A stretch of DNA of 64,000 nucleotides, taken from the NCBI GenBank assembly GCA_964035545.1, contig OZ037766.1:14683222-14747221 (forward strand), written 5' to 3'. Positions 38,460 through 51,125 of this stretch are shown here, one piece after another. The DNA comes from Bugula neritina (Eukaryota; Bryozoa; Gymnolaemata; Cheilostomatida; Bugulidae). Below the pieces are notes generated by a model that saw nothing but the letters and a program-made list of their open reading frames with translations, was not told the DNA's origin and searched no databases. Positions within the stretch are counted from its first letter, which is position 1; every line of letters begins with the position of its first letter. Made by a program: the position numbers and the translations under genes.

Positions 38460-41400
38460 AATACTGTGACAGCAGCTTTTTGGTTTAATGATTAAAATGA
38501 AAACTTTTCTGTAAAACATTTTTTGTGAAAATGGTTTGGCAATAGATTGGTGACTAAATTAACTATTTTTCTATGGCATGAGTCAAAGCAGCTAAAGAAG
38601 TGAATAAAGCAAGTTAGTTGTACTCACTTCATTCATAGAGATGCCAATTGCAATTGCTCCTAGGAGAATTGGGAATCCTCCATAGGAGAAATGCGAATTG
38701 CAATCTTCCCTAGGAGAAATGCCAATTTGCAAAAACAAATAGAATATAATGTAAAACAATAATTTTAATAGCTTTTATGAATACTGTGACAGCAGCTTTT
38801 TGGTTTAATGATTAAAATGAAAGCCGTTCTGTGAAACAATTTTTGTGAAATTGGTTTGGCAATTGATTGGTGACTAAATTAACTATTTTTCTATGGCATG
38901 AGTCAAAGCAGCTAAAGAAGTGAATGAAGCAAGTTAGTTGTACTCACTTCATTCATAAAAAAGCCAATTGCAATTGCTCCTAGGAGAATTGGGAATTGTA
39001 CCCTAGGAGAAATGCTGATTGCAATCTTCCCTAGGAGAAATGCCAATTTGCAAAAACAGTTAGAGTATAATGTTAAACAATGATTTTAATAGCTTTTATG
39101 AATACTGTGACAGCAGCTTTTTTGTTTAATGATTAAAATGAAAGCTGTTCTGTGAAACAATTTTTGTGAAATGGATTTGGCAATAGATTGGTGACTGAAA
39201 AAACTATTTTTCTATGGCATGAGTCAAAGCAGCTAAAGAAGTAAATGAAGCAAGTTGGTTGTACTCACTTCATTCATAGAAAAGCCAATTGCAATTGCTC
39301 CTAGGAGAATTGGGAATTGTACGCTAGGAGAAATGCTGATTGCAATCTTCCCTAGGAGAAATGCCAATTTGCAAAAACAGTTAGAGTATAATGTTAAACA
39401 ATAATTTTAATAGCTTTTATGAATACTGTGACAGCAGCTTTTTGGTTTAATGATTAAAATGAAAACTTTTCTGTAAAACATTTTTTGTGAAAATGGTTTG
39501 GCAATAGATTGGTGACTAAATTAACTATTTTTCTATGGCATGAGTCAAAGCAGCTAAAGAAGTGAATAAAGCAAGTTAGTTGTACTCACTTCATTCATAG
39601 AGATGCCAATTGCAATTGCTCCTAGGAGAATTGGGAATCCTCCATAGGAGAAATGCGAATTGCAATCTTCCCTAGGAGAAATGCCAATTTGCAAAAACAA
39701 ATAGAATATAATGTAAAACAATAATTTTAATAGCTTTTATGAATACTGTGACAGAAGCTTTTTGGTTTAATGATTAAAATGAAAACTTTTCTGTAAAACA
39801 ATTTTTGTGAAATGGGTTTGGCAATAGATTGGTGACTAAATTAACTATTTTTCTATGGCATGAGTCAAAGCAGCTAAAGAAGTGAATGAAGCAAGTTAGT
39901 TGTACTCACTTCATTCATAGAAAAGCCAATTGCAATTGCTCCTAGGAGAATTGGGAATTGTACGCTAGGAGAAATGCTGATTGCAATCTTCCCTAGGAGA
40001 AATGCCAATTTGCAAAAACAGTTAGAGTATAATGTTAAACAATAATTTTAATAGCTTTTATGAATACTGTGACAGCAGCTTTTTGGTTTAATGATTAAAA
40101 TGAAAACTTTTCTGTAAAACATTTTTTGTGAAAATGGTTTGGCAATAGATTGGTGACTAAATTAACTATTTTTCTATGGCATGAGTCAAAGCAGCTAAAG
40201 AAGTGAATAAAGCAAGTTAGTTGTACTCACTTCATTCATAGAGATGCCAATTGCAATTGCTCCTAGGAGAATTGGGAATCCTCCATAGGAGAAATGCGAA
40301 TTGCAATCTTCCCTAGGAGAAATGCCAATTTGCAAAAACAAATAGAATATAATGTAAAACAATAATTTTAATAGCTTTTATGAATACTGTGACAGCAGCT
40401 TTTTGGTTTAATGATTAAAATGAAAGCCGTTCTGTGAAACAATTTTTGTGAAATTGGTTTGGCAATTGATTGGTGACTAAATTAACTATTTTTCTATGGC
40501 ATGAGTCAAAGCAGCTAAAGAAGTGAATGAAGCAAGTTAGTTGTACTCACTTCATTCATAAAAAAGCCAATTGCAATTGCTCCTAGGAGAATTGGGAATT
40601 GTACCCTAGGAGAAATGCTGATTGCAATCTTCCCTAGGAGAAATGCCAATTTGCAAAAACAGTTAGAGTATAATGTTAAACAATGATTTTAATAGCTTTT
40701 ATGAATACTGTGACAGCAGCTTTTTTGTTTAATGATTAAAATGAAAGCTGTTCTGTGAAACAATTTTTGTGAAATGGATTTGGCAATAGATTGGTGACTG
40801 AAAAAACTATTTTTCTATGGCATGAGTCAAAGCAGCTAAAGAAGTAAATGAAGCAAGTTGGTTGTACTCACTTCATTCATAGAAAAGCCAATTGCAATTG
40901 CTCCTAGGAGAATTGGGAATTGTACGCTAGGAGAAATGCTGATTGCAATCTTCCTTAGGAGAAATGCCAATTTGCAAAAACAGTTAGAGTATAATGTTAA
41001 ACAATAATTTTAATAGCTTTTATGAATACTGTGACAGCAGCTTTTTGGTTTAATGATTAAAATGAAAATTTTTCTGTAAAACATTTTTTGTGAAAATGGT
41101 TTGGCAATAGATTGGTGACTAAATTAACTATTTTTCTATGGCATGAGTCAAAGCAGCTAAAGAAGTGAATAAAGCAAGTTAGTTGTACTCACTTCATTCA
41201 TAGAGATGCCAATTGCAATTGCTCCTAGGAGAATTGGGAATCCTCCCTAGGAAAAATGCTAGTTGCAATCTTGCCTAGGAGAAATGCCAATTTGCAAAAA
41301 CAAATAGAATATAATGTAAAACAATAGTTTTAATAGCTTTTATGAATACTGTGACAGCAGCTTTTTGGTTTAATGATTAAAATGAAAGCCGTTCTGTGAA

Positions 41401-41664
41401 ACAATTTTTGTGAAATGGGTTTGGCAATAGATTGGTGACTATATTAACTATTTTTCTATGGCATGAGTCAAAGCAGCTAAAGAAGTGAATGAAGCAAGTT
41501 AGTTGTACTCACTTCATTCATAGAAAAGCCAATTGCAATTGCTCCTAGGAGAATTGGGAATCCTCCCTAGGAGAAATGCTAATTGCAATTTTCCCTAGGA
41601 GAAATGCCAATTTGCAAAAACAAATAGAATATAATGTAAAACAATAATTTTAATAGCTTTTATG
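38460..41664 (+). repeat. ~1603-bp pentamer, two copies
   Basis: Starts 38460, 38780, 39101, 39422 and 39742 (A, B, C, A, D) are followed by 40063, 40383, 40704, 41025 and 41345 (A, B, C, A-like, B-like). The first four positions correspond closely, including the rare marks caatgattttaatagc and gactgaaaaaac in both C units. The fifth position differs, so the block was copied and then modified, or the copy ended there. Confidence 0.7.
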
Positions 41665-44600
41665 AATACTGTGACAGCAGCTTTTTGGTTTAATGATTAA
41701 AATGAAAGCGTTCTGTGAAACAATTTTTGTGAAATAGGTTTGGCAATAGATTGGTGACTAAATTAACTATTTTTCTATGGCATGAGTCAAAGCAGCTAAA
41801 GAAGTGAATGAAGCAAGTTAGTTGTACCCACTTCATTCATAGAGATGCCAATTGCAATTGCTCCTAGGAGAATTGGGAATTGTACCCTAGGAGAAATGCT
41901 GATTGCAATCTTCCCTAGGAGAAATGCCAATTTGCAAAAATAGTTAGAGTATAATGTTAAACAATAATTTTAATAGCTTTTATGAATACTGTGACAGCAG
42001 CTTTTTTGTTTAATGATTAAAATGAAAACTTTTCTGTAAAACATTTTTTGTGAAATGGGTTTGGCAATAGATTGGTGACTAAATTAACTATTTTTCTATA
42101 TCATGAGTCAAAGCAGCTAAAGAAGTGAATGAAGCAAGTTAGTTGTACCCACTTCATTCATAGAGATGCCAATTGCAATTGCTCCTAGGAGAATTGGGAA
42201 TTGTACCCTAAGAGAAATGCTGATTGCAATCTTCCCTAGGAGAAATGCCAATTTGCAAAAATAGTTAGAGTATAATGTTAAACAATAATTTTAATAGCTT
42301 TTATGAATACTGTGACAGCAGCTTTTTTGTTTAATGATTAAAATGAAAACTTTTCTGTAAAACATTTTTTGTGAAATGGGTTTGGCAATAGATTGGTGAC
42401 TAAATTAACTATTTTTCTATATCATGAGTCAAAGCAGCTAAAGAAGTGAATGAAACAAGTAAGTTGTACTCACTTCATTCAGAGAAAAGCCAGTTGCAAT
42501 TGCTCCTAAGAGAATTTGGAATTGTACTAGGGGGATTAGCAATCTCCTAGCAATAAAGTCAAAAGGTCTTAGGAGAGATGCCAATTGGCATCTCCCCTAG
42601 GAGAAATGCTGATTGCAATCTTCCCTAGGAGAAATGCCAATTTGCAAAAACAGTTAGAGTATAATGTTAAACAATAATTTTAATAGCTTTTATGAATACT
42701 GTGACAGCAGCTTTTTGGTTTAATGATTAAAATGAAAGCTGTTCTGTGAAACATTCTTTGTGAAATGGGTTTGGCAATAGATTGGTGATTAAAAAAACTA
42801 TTTTTCTATGGCATGAGTCAAAGCAGCTAAAGAAGTGAATGAAGCAAGTTAGTTGTACTCACTTCATTCATAAAAAGCCAATTGCAATTGCTCCTAGGAG
42901 AATTGGGAATTGTACCCTAGGAGAAATGCTGATTGCAATCTTCCCTAGGAGAAATGCCAATTTGCAAAAACAGTTAGAGTATAATGTTAAACAATAATTT
43001 TAATAGCTTTTATGAATACTGTGACAGCAGCTTTTTTGTTTAATGATTAAAATGAAAGCTGTTCTGTGAAACAATTTTTGTGAAATGGGTTTGGCAATAG
43101 ATTGGTGACTAAAAAAACTATTTTTCTATGGCATGAGTCAAAGCAGCTAAAGAAGTAAATGAAGCAAGTTGGTTGTACTCACTTCATTCATAGAAAAGCC
43201 AATTGCAATTGCTCCTAGGAGAATTGGGAATTGTACGCTAGGAGAAATGCTGATTGCAATCTTCCTTAGGAGATATGCCAATTTGCAAAAACAGTTAGAG
43301 TATAATGTTAAACAATAATTTTAATAGCTTTTATGAATACTGTGACAGCAGCTTTTTGGTTTAATGATTAAAATGAAAACTTTTCTGTAAAACATTTTTT
43401 GTGAAAATGGTTTGGCAATAGATTGGTGACTAAATTAACTATTTTTCTATGGCATGAGTCAAAGCAGCTAAAGAAGTGAATAAAGCAAGTTAGTTGTACT
43501 CACTTCATTCATAGAGATGCCAATTGCAATTGCTCCTAGGAGAATTGGGAATCCTCCCTAGGAGAAATGCTAATTGCAATCTTCCCTAGGAGAAATGCCA
43601 ATTTGCAAAAACAAATAGAATATAATGTAAAACAATAATTTTATTAGCTTTTATGAATACTGTGACAGCAGCTTTTTGGTTTAATGATTAAAATGAAAGC
43701 CGTTCTGTGAAACAATTTTTGTGAAATTGGTTTGGCAATAGATTGGTGACTAAATTAACTATTTTTCTATGGCATGAGTCAAAGCAGCTAAAGAAGTGAA
43801 TGAAGCAAGTTAGTTGTACTCACTTCATTCATAAAAAAGCCAATTGCAATTGCTCCTAGGAGAATTGGGAATTGTACCCTAGGAGAAATGCTTATTGCAA
43901 TCTTCCCTAGGAGAAATGCCAATTTGCAAAAACAGTTAGAGTATAATGTTAAACAATAATTTTAATAGCTTTTATGAATACTGTGACAGCAGCTTTTTTG
44001 TTTAATGATTAAAATGAAAGCTGTTCTGTGAAACAATTTTTGTGAATTGGGTTTGGCAATAGATTGGTGACTAAAAAAACTATTTTTCTATGGCATGAGT
44101 CAAAGCAGCTAAAGAAGTAAATGAAGCAAGTTGGTTGTACTCACTTCATTCATAGAAAAGCCAATTGCAATTGCTCCTAGGAGAATTGGGAATCCTCCCT
44201 AGGAAAAATGCTAGTTGCAATCTTGCCTAGGAGAAATGCCAATTTGCAAAAACAAATAGAATATAATGTGAAACAATAGTTTTAATAGCTTTCATGAATA
44301 CTGTGTCAGCAGCTTTTTGGTTTAATGATTAAAATGAAAGCCGTTCTGTGAAACAATTTTTGTGAAATGGGTTTGGCAATAGATTGGTGACTATATTAAC
44401 TATTTTTCTATGGCATGAGTCAAAGCAGCTAAGGAAGTGAATGAAGCAAGTTAGTTGTACTCACTTCATTCATAGAAAAGCCAATTGCAATTGCTCCTAG
44501 GAGAATTGGGAATCCTCCCTAGGAGAAATGCTAATTGCAATTTTCCCTAGGAGAAATGCCAATTTGCAAAAACAAATAGAATATAATGTAAAACAATAAT

Positions 44601-47600
44601 TTTAATAGCTTTTATGAATACTGTGGCAGCAGCTTTTTGGTTTAATGATTAAAATGAAAACTTTTCTGTAAAACATTTTTTGTGAAATGGGTTTGGCAAT
44701 AGATTGGTGACTATATTAACTATTTTTCTATGGCATGAGTCAAAGCAGCTAAAGAAGTGAATGAAGCAAGTTAGTTGTACTCACTTCATTCATAAAAAAG
44801 CCAATTGCAATTGCTCCTAGGAGAATTGGGAATTGTACGCTAGGAGAAATGCTGATTGCAATCTTCCCTAGGAGAAATGCCAATTTGCAAAAACAGTTAG
44901 AGTATAATGTTAAACAATAATTTTAATAGCTTTTATGAATACTGTGACAGCAGCTTTTTGGTTTAATGATTAAAATGAAAACTTTTCTGTAAAACTTTTT
45001 TTGTGAAAATGGTTTGGCAATAGATTGGTGACTAAATTAACTATTTTTCTATGGCATGAGTCAAAGCAGCTAAAGAAGTGAATAAAGCAAGTTAGTTGTA
45101 CTCACTTCATTCATAGAGATGCCAATTGCAATTGCTCCTAGGAGAATTGGGAATCCTCCCTAGGAGAAATGCTAATTGCAATCTTCCCTAGGAGAAATGC
45201 CAATTTGCAAAAACAAATAGAATATAATGTAAAACAATAATTTTAATAGCTTTTATGAATACTGTGACAGCAGCTTTTTGGTTTAATGATTAAAATGAAA
45301 GCCGTTCTGTGAAACAATTTTTGTGAAATGGGTTTGGCAATAGATTGGTGACTAAATTAACTATTTTTCTATGGCATGAGTCAAAGCAGCTAAAGAAGTG
45401 AATGAAGCAAGTTAGTTGTACTCACTTCATTCATAGAGATGCCAATTGCAATTGCTCCTAGGAGAATTGGGAATCCTCCCTAGGAGAAATGCTAATTGCA
45501 ATCTTCCTTAGGAGAAATGCCAATTTGCAAAAACAAATAGAATATAATGTAAAACAATAATTTTAATAGCTTTTATGAATACTGTGACAGCAGCTCTTTG
45601 GTTTAATGATTAAAATGAAAGCCGTTCTGTGAAACAATTTTTGTGAAATGGGTTTGGCAATAGATTGGTGACTAAATTAACTATTTTTCTATATCATGAG
45701 TCAAAGCAGCTAGAGAAGTGAAGGAAAAAAGTTAGTTGTACTCACTTCATTCATAGAGATGCCAATTGCAATAGCTCCTAGGAGAATTTGGATTTGTACT
45801 AGGGGGATTAGCAATCTCCCTAGCAATAAGGTCAAAATGTCTTAGGAGAGATGCCAATTGGAATCTCCCCTAGGAGAAATGCTGATTGCAATCTTCCCTA
45901 GGAGAAATGCCAATTTGCAAAAACAGTCAGAGTATAATGTTAAACAATAATTTTAATAGCTTTTATGAATACTGTGACAGCAGCTTTTTTGTTTAATGAT
46001 TAAAATGAAAACTTTTCTGTAAAACATTTTTTGTGAAATGGGTTTGGCAATAGATTGGTGACTAAATTAACTATTTTTCTATGGCATGAGTCAAAGCAGC
46101 TAAAGAAGTGAATGAAGCAAGTAGGTTGTACTCACTTCATTCAGAGAAAAGCCAATTGCAATTGCTCCTAGGAGAATTTGGAATTGTACTAGGGGGATTA
46201 GCAATCTCCCTAGCAATAAAGTCAAAAGGTCTTAGGAAAGATGCCAATTGGCATCTCCCCTAGGAGAAATGCTGATTGCAATCTTCCCTAGGAGAAATGC
46301 CAATTTGCAAAAACAGTTATAGTATAATGTTAAACAATAATTTTAATAGCTTTTATGAATACTGTGACAGCAGCTTTTTGGTTTAATGATTAAAATGAAA
46401 ACTTTTCTGTAAAACATTTTTTGTGAAAATGGTTTGGCAATAGATTGGTGACTAAATTAACTATTTTTCTATGGCATGAGTCAAAGCAGCTAAAGAAGTG
46501 AATAAAGCAAGTTAGTTGTACTCACTTCATTCATAGAGATGCCAATTGCAATTGCTCCTAGGAGAATTGGGAATCCTCCCTAGGAGAAATGCTAATTGCA
46601 ATCTTCCCTAGGAGAAATGCCAATTTGCAAAAACATATAGAATATAATGTGAAACAATAATTTTAATAGCTTTTATGAATACTGTGACAGCAGCTTTTTG
46701 GTTTAATGATTAAAATGAAAGCCGTTCTGTGAAACAATTTTTGTGAAATTGGTTTGGCAATAGATTGGTGACTAAATTAACTATTTTTCAATGGCATGAG
46801 TCAAAGCAGCTAAAGAAGTGAATGAAGCAAGTTAGTTGTACTCACTTCATTCATAAAAAAGCCAATTGCAATTGCTCCTAGGAGAATTGGGAATTGTACC
46901 CTAGGAGAAATGCTGATTGCAATCTTCCCTAGGAGAAATGCCAATTTGCAAAAACAGTTAGAGTATAATGTTAAACAATAATTTTAATAGCTTTTATGAA
47001 TACTGTGACAGCAGCTTTTTTGTTTAATGATTAAAATGAAAGCTGTTCTGTGAAACAATTTTTGTGAAATGGGTTTGGCAATAGATTGGTGACTAAAAAA
47101 ACTATTTTTCTATGGCATGAGTCAAAGCAGCTAAAGAAGTAAATGAAGCAAGTTGGTTGTACTCACTTCATTCATAGAAAAGCCAATTGCAATTGCTCCT
47201 AGGAGAATTGGGAATTGTACGCTAGGAGAAATGCTGATTGCAATCTTCCCTAGGAGAAATGCCAATTTGCAAAAACAGTTAGAGTATAATGTTAAACAAT
47301 AATTTTAATAGCTTTCATGAATACTGTGACAGCAGCTTTTTGGTTTAATGATTAAAATGAAAACTTTTCTGTAAAACATTTTTTGTGAAATGGGTTTGGC
47401 AATAGATTGGTGACTAAATTAACTATTTTTCTATGGCATGAGTCAAAGCAGCTAAAGAAGTGAATGAAGCAAGTAAGTTGTACTCACTTCATTCAGAGAA
47501 AAGCCAATTGCAATTGCTCCTAGGAGAATTTGGAATTGTACTAGGGGGATTAGCAATCTCCCTAGCAATAAAGTCAAAAGGTCTTAGGAGAGATGCCAAT

Positions 47601-50600
47601 TGGCATCTCCCCTAGGAGAAATGCTGATTGCAATCTTCCCTAGGAGAAATGCCAATTTGCAAAAACAGTTAGAGTATAATGTTAAACAATAATTTTAATA
47701 GCTTTTATGAATACTGTGACAGCAGCTTTTTGGTTTAATGATTAAAATGAAAGCTGTTCTGTGAAACATTCTTTGTGAAATGGGTTTGGCAATAGATTGG
47801 TGATTAAAAAAACTATTTTTCTATGGCATGAGTCAAAGCAGCTAAAGAAGTGAATGAAGCAAGTTAGTTGTACTCACTTCATTCATAGAAAAGCCAATTG
47901 CAATTGCTCTTAGGAGAATTGGGAATCCTCCCTAGGAGAAATGCTAATTGTAATCTTGCCTAGGAGAAATGCCAATTTGCAAAAACAAATAGAATATAAT
48001 GTAAAACAATAATTTTAATAGCTTTTATGAATACTGTGACAGAAGCTTTTTGGTTTAATGATTAAAATGAAAACTTTTCTGTAAAACAATTTTTGTGAAA
48101 TGGGTTTGGCAATAGATTGGTGACTAAATTAACTATTTTTCTATGGCATGAGTCAAAGCAGCTAAAGAAGTGAATGAAGCAAGTTAGTTGTACTCACTTC
48201 ATTCATAGAAAAGCCAATTGCAATTGCTCCTAGGAGAATTGGGAATTGTACGCTAGGAGAAATGCTGATTGCAATCTTCCCTAGGAGAAATGCCAATTTG
48301 CAAAAACAGTTAGAGTATAATGTTAAACAATAATTTTAATAGCTTTTATGAATACTGTGACAGCAGCTTTTTGGTTTAATGATTAAAATGAAAACCTTTC
48401 TGTAAAACATTTTTTGTGAAAATGGTTTGGCAATAGATTGGTGATTAAATTAACTGTTTTTCTATGGCATGAGTCAAAGCAGCTAAAGAAGTGAATAAAG
48501 CAAGTTAGTTGTACTCACTTCATTCATAGAGATGCCAATTGCAATTGCTCCTAGGAGAATTGGGAATCCTCCCTAGGAGAAATGCTAATTGCAATCTTCC
48601 CTAGGAGAAATGCCACTTTGCAAAAACAAATAGAATATAATGTAAAACAATAATTTTAATAGCTTTTATGAATACTGTGACAGCAGCTTTTTGGTTTAAT
48701 GATTAAAATGAAAGCCGTTCTGTGAAACAATTTTTGTGAAATGGGTTTGGCAATAGATTGGTGACTAAATTAACTATTTTTCTATGGCATGAGTCAAAGC
48801 AGCTAAAGAAGTGAATGAAGCAAGTTAGTTGTACTCACTTCATTCATAAAAAAACCAATTGCAATTGCTCCTAGGAGAATTGGGAATTGTACCCTAGGAG
48901 AAATGCTGATTGCAATCTTCCCTAGGAGAAATGCCAATTTGCAAAAACAGTTAGAGTATAATGTTAAACAATAATTTTAATAGCTTTTATGAATACTGTG
49001 ACAGCAGCTTTTTTGTTTAATGATTAAAATGAAAGCTGTTCTGTGAAACAATTTTTGTGAAATGGGTTTGGCAATAGATTGGTGACTAAAAAAACTATTT
49101 TTCTATGGCATGAGTCAAAGCAGCTAAAGAAGTAAGTGAAGCAAGTTGGTTGTACTCACTTCATTCATAGAAAAGCCAATTGCAATTGCTCCTAGGAGAA
49201 TTGGGAATCCTCCCTAGGAAAAATGCTAGTTGCAATCTTGCCTAGGAGAAATGCCAATTTGCAAAAACAAATAGAATATAATGTAAAACAATAGTTTTAA
49301 TAGCTTTTATGAATACTGTGACAGCAGCTTTTTGGTTTAATGATTAAAATGAAAGCGTTCTGTGAAACAATTTTTGTGAAATAGGTTTGGCAATAGATTG
49401 GTGACTAAATTAACTATTTTTCTATGGCATGAGTCAAAGCAGCTAAAGAAGTGAATGAAGCAAGTTAGTTGTACCCACTTCATTCATAGAGATGCCAATT
49501 GCAATTGCTCCTAGGAGAATTGGGAATTGTACCCTAAGAGAAATGCTGATTGCAATCTTCCTTAGGAGAAATGCCAATTTGCAAAAACAGTTAGAGTATA
49601 ATGTTAAACAATAATTTTAATAGCTTTTATGAATACTGTGACAGCAGCTTTTTTGTTTAATGATTAAAATGAAAACTTTTCTGTGAAACATGTTTTGTGA
49701 AATGGGTTTGGCAATAGATTGGTGACTAAATTAACTATTTTTCTATGGCATGAGTCAAAGCAGCTAGAGAAGTGAAAGAAAAAAGTTAGTTATACTCACT
49801 TCATTCATATAGATGCCAATTGCAATAGCTCCTAGGAGAATTTGGAATTGTACTAGGGGGATTAGCAATCTCCCTAGCAATAAGGTCAAAAGGTCTTAGG
49901 AGAGATGCCAATTGGCATCTCCTCTAGGAGAAATGCTGATTGCAATCTTCCCTAGGAGAAATGCCAATTTGCAAAAACAGTTAGAGTATAATGTTAAACA
50001 ATAATTTTAATAGCTTTTATGAATACTGTGACAGAAGCTTTTTGGTTTAATGATTAAAATGAAAACTTTTCTGTAAAACAATTTTTGTGAAATGGGTTTG
50101 GCAATAGATTGGTGACTAAATTAACTATTTTTCTATGGCATGAGTCAAAGCAGCTAAAGAAGTGAATGAAGCAAGTTAGTTGTACTCACTTCATTCATAA
50201 AAAAGCCAATTGCAATTGCTCCTAGGAGAATCGGGAATTGTACCCTAGGAGAAATGCTGATTGCAATCTTCCCTAGGAGAAATGCCAATTTGCAAAAACA
50301 AATAGAATATAATGTAAAACAATAATTTTAATAGCTTTTATGAATACTGTGACAGCAGCTTTTTGGTTTAATGATTAAAATGAAAGCCGTTCTGTGAAAC
50401 AATTTTTGTGAAATGGGTTTGGCAATAGATTGGTGACTAAAAAAACTATTTTTCTATGGCATGAGTCAAAGCAGCTAAAGAAGTGAATGAAGCAAGTTAG
50501 TTGTACTCACTTCATTCATAGAAAAGCCAATTGCAATTGCTCCTAGGAGAATTGAGAATCCTCCCTAGGAGAAATGCTAATTGCAATCTTCCCAGGAGAA

Positions 50601-51104
50601 ATGCCAATTTGCAAAAACAAATAGAATATAATGTAAAACAATAATTTTATTAGCTTTTATGAATACTGTGACAGCAGCTTTTTGGTTTAATGATTAAAAT
50701 GAAAGCCGTTCTGTGAAACAATTTTTGTGAAATAGGTTTGGCAATAGATTGGTGACTAAATTAACTATTTTTCTATGGCATGAGTCAAAGCAGCTAAAGA
50801 AGTGAATGAAGCAAGTTAGTTGTACCCACTTCATTCATAGAGATGCCAATTGCAATAGCTCCTAGGAGAATTGAAAATTGTACTAGGGAGATTTGCAATC
50901 CTCCTAGCAATAAGGTCAAAATGTCTTAGGAGAGATGCCAATTGGAATCCCCCCTAGGAGAAATGCTAATTGCAATCTTCCCTAGGAGAAATGCCAATTT
51001 GCAAAAACAAATAGAATACAATGTAAAACAATGATTTTAATAGCTTTTATGAATACTGTGACAGCAGCTTTTTGGTTTAATGATTAAAATGAAAGCTGTT
51101 CTGT

Positions 51105-51125
51105 GAAACATTTTTTCAAACAGTT
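51105..51125. other. Right end of the satellite array
   Basis: The last unit (from 51052) follows the consensus through gctgttctgtgaaacatttttt and then switches to unrelated sequence (caaacagttcctc) at about 51116. The unit is cut about 65 bp after its start. I see no target-site duplication, poly(A) or terminal repeat at the break, so an illegitimate recombination junction is more likely than a transposon edge. Confidence 0.8.

Larger units (their letters stand above)
1..51116 (+). repeat. 51-kb satellite array, 321/390-bp units
   Basis: Head-to-tail tandem array with all units in one orientation. Using the phrase aatactgtg(a/g)cagc as unit start, I placed 152 starts up to 50662 and a final truncated unit at 51052. 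Spacings are almost always 320, 321 or 322 bp (S) or 389, 390 or 391 bp (L). L units start at 321, 1032, 2064, 3097, 4771, 6766, 7477, 9152, 9863, 11538, 12571, 14245, 16240, 16951, 17983, 19657, 20368, 22043, 24039, 26035, 26746, 28741, 29452, 30485, 31196, 31908 and 32940 (27 on the left), then 42306, 45578, 45968, 47320, 49632 and 50662. Units differ by a few diagnostic substitutions. No unique spacers, genes or transposons interrupt it. The array continues beyond the left edge, so its true length is unknown. Confidence 0.98.
33651..51116 (+). repeat. Right satellite domain, S variants in A-B-C trimers
   Basis: From the unit at 33651 rightward the array changes character. L units are absent between 33330 and 42305. 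New S variants dominate. A carries gtgaaaatggtttgg and gaataaagc with aatcctcc. B carries gccgttctgtgaaacaat. C carries gctgttctgtg and, usually, gactaaaaaaac. D starts gtgacagaagc. Many A units end in aaatagaatataatgtaaaac where left-domain units have gttagagtataatgttaaac. A-B-C runs begin at 35254, 36216, 38460, 40063, 43336, 46358 and 48351. Divergence grows toward the edge: the units at 45578, 49632 and 50662 carry several private changes. That is expected where array margins escape homogenisation. Confidence 0.85.

Noticed and set aside
1-51116. CRISPR array or tandem gene cluster
   Set aside because: Repeats are contiguous with no unique spacers, units are over 300 bp, and stops break the frames I checked.
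1-51116. Hammerhead ribozyme in the satellite
   Set aside because: I looked for a CTGATGA core with a paired GAAA and found none in the consensus.
1-51116. CENP-B box
   Set aside because: No TTCG....A..CGGG-type word is present in S or L units; a centromere role therefore has no motif support.
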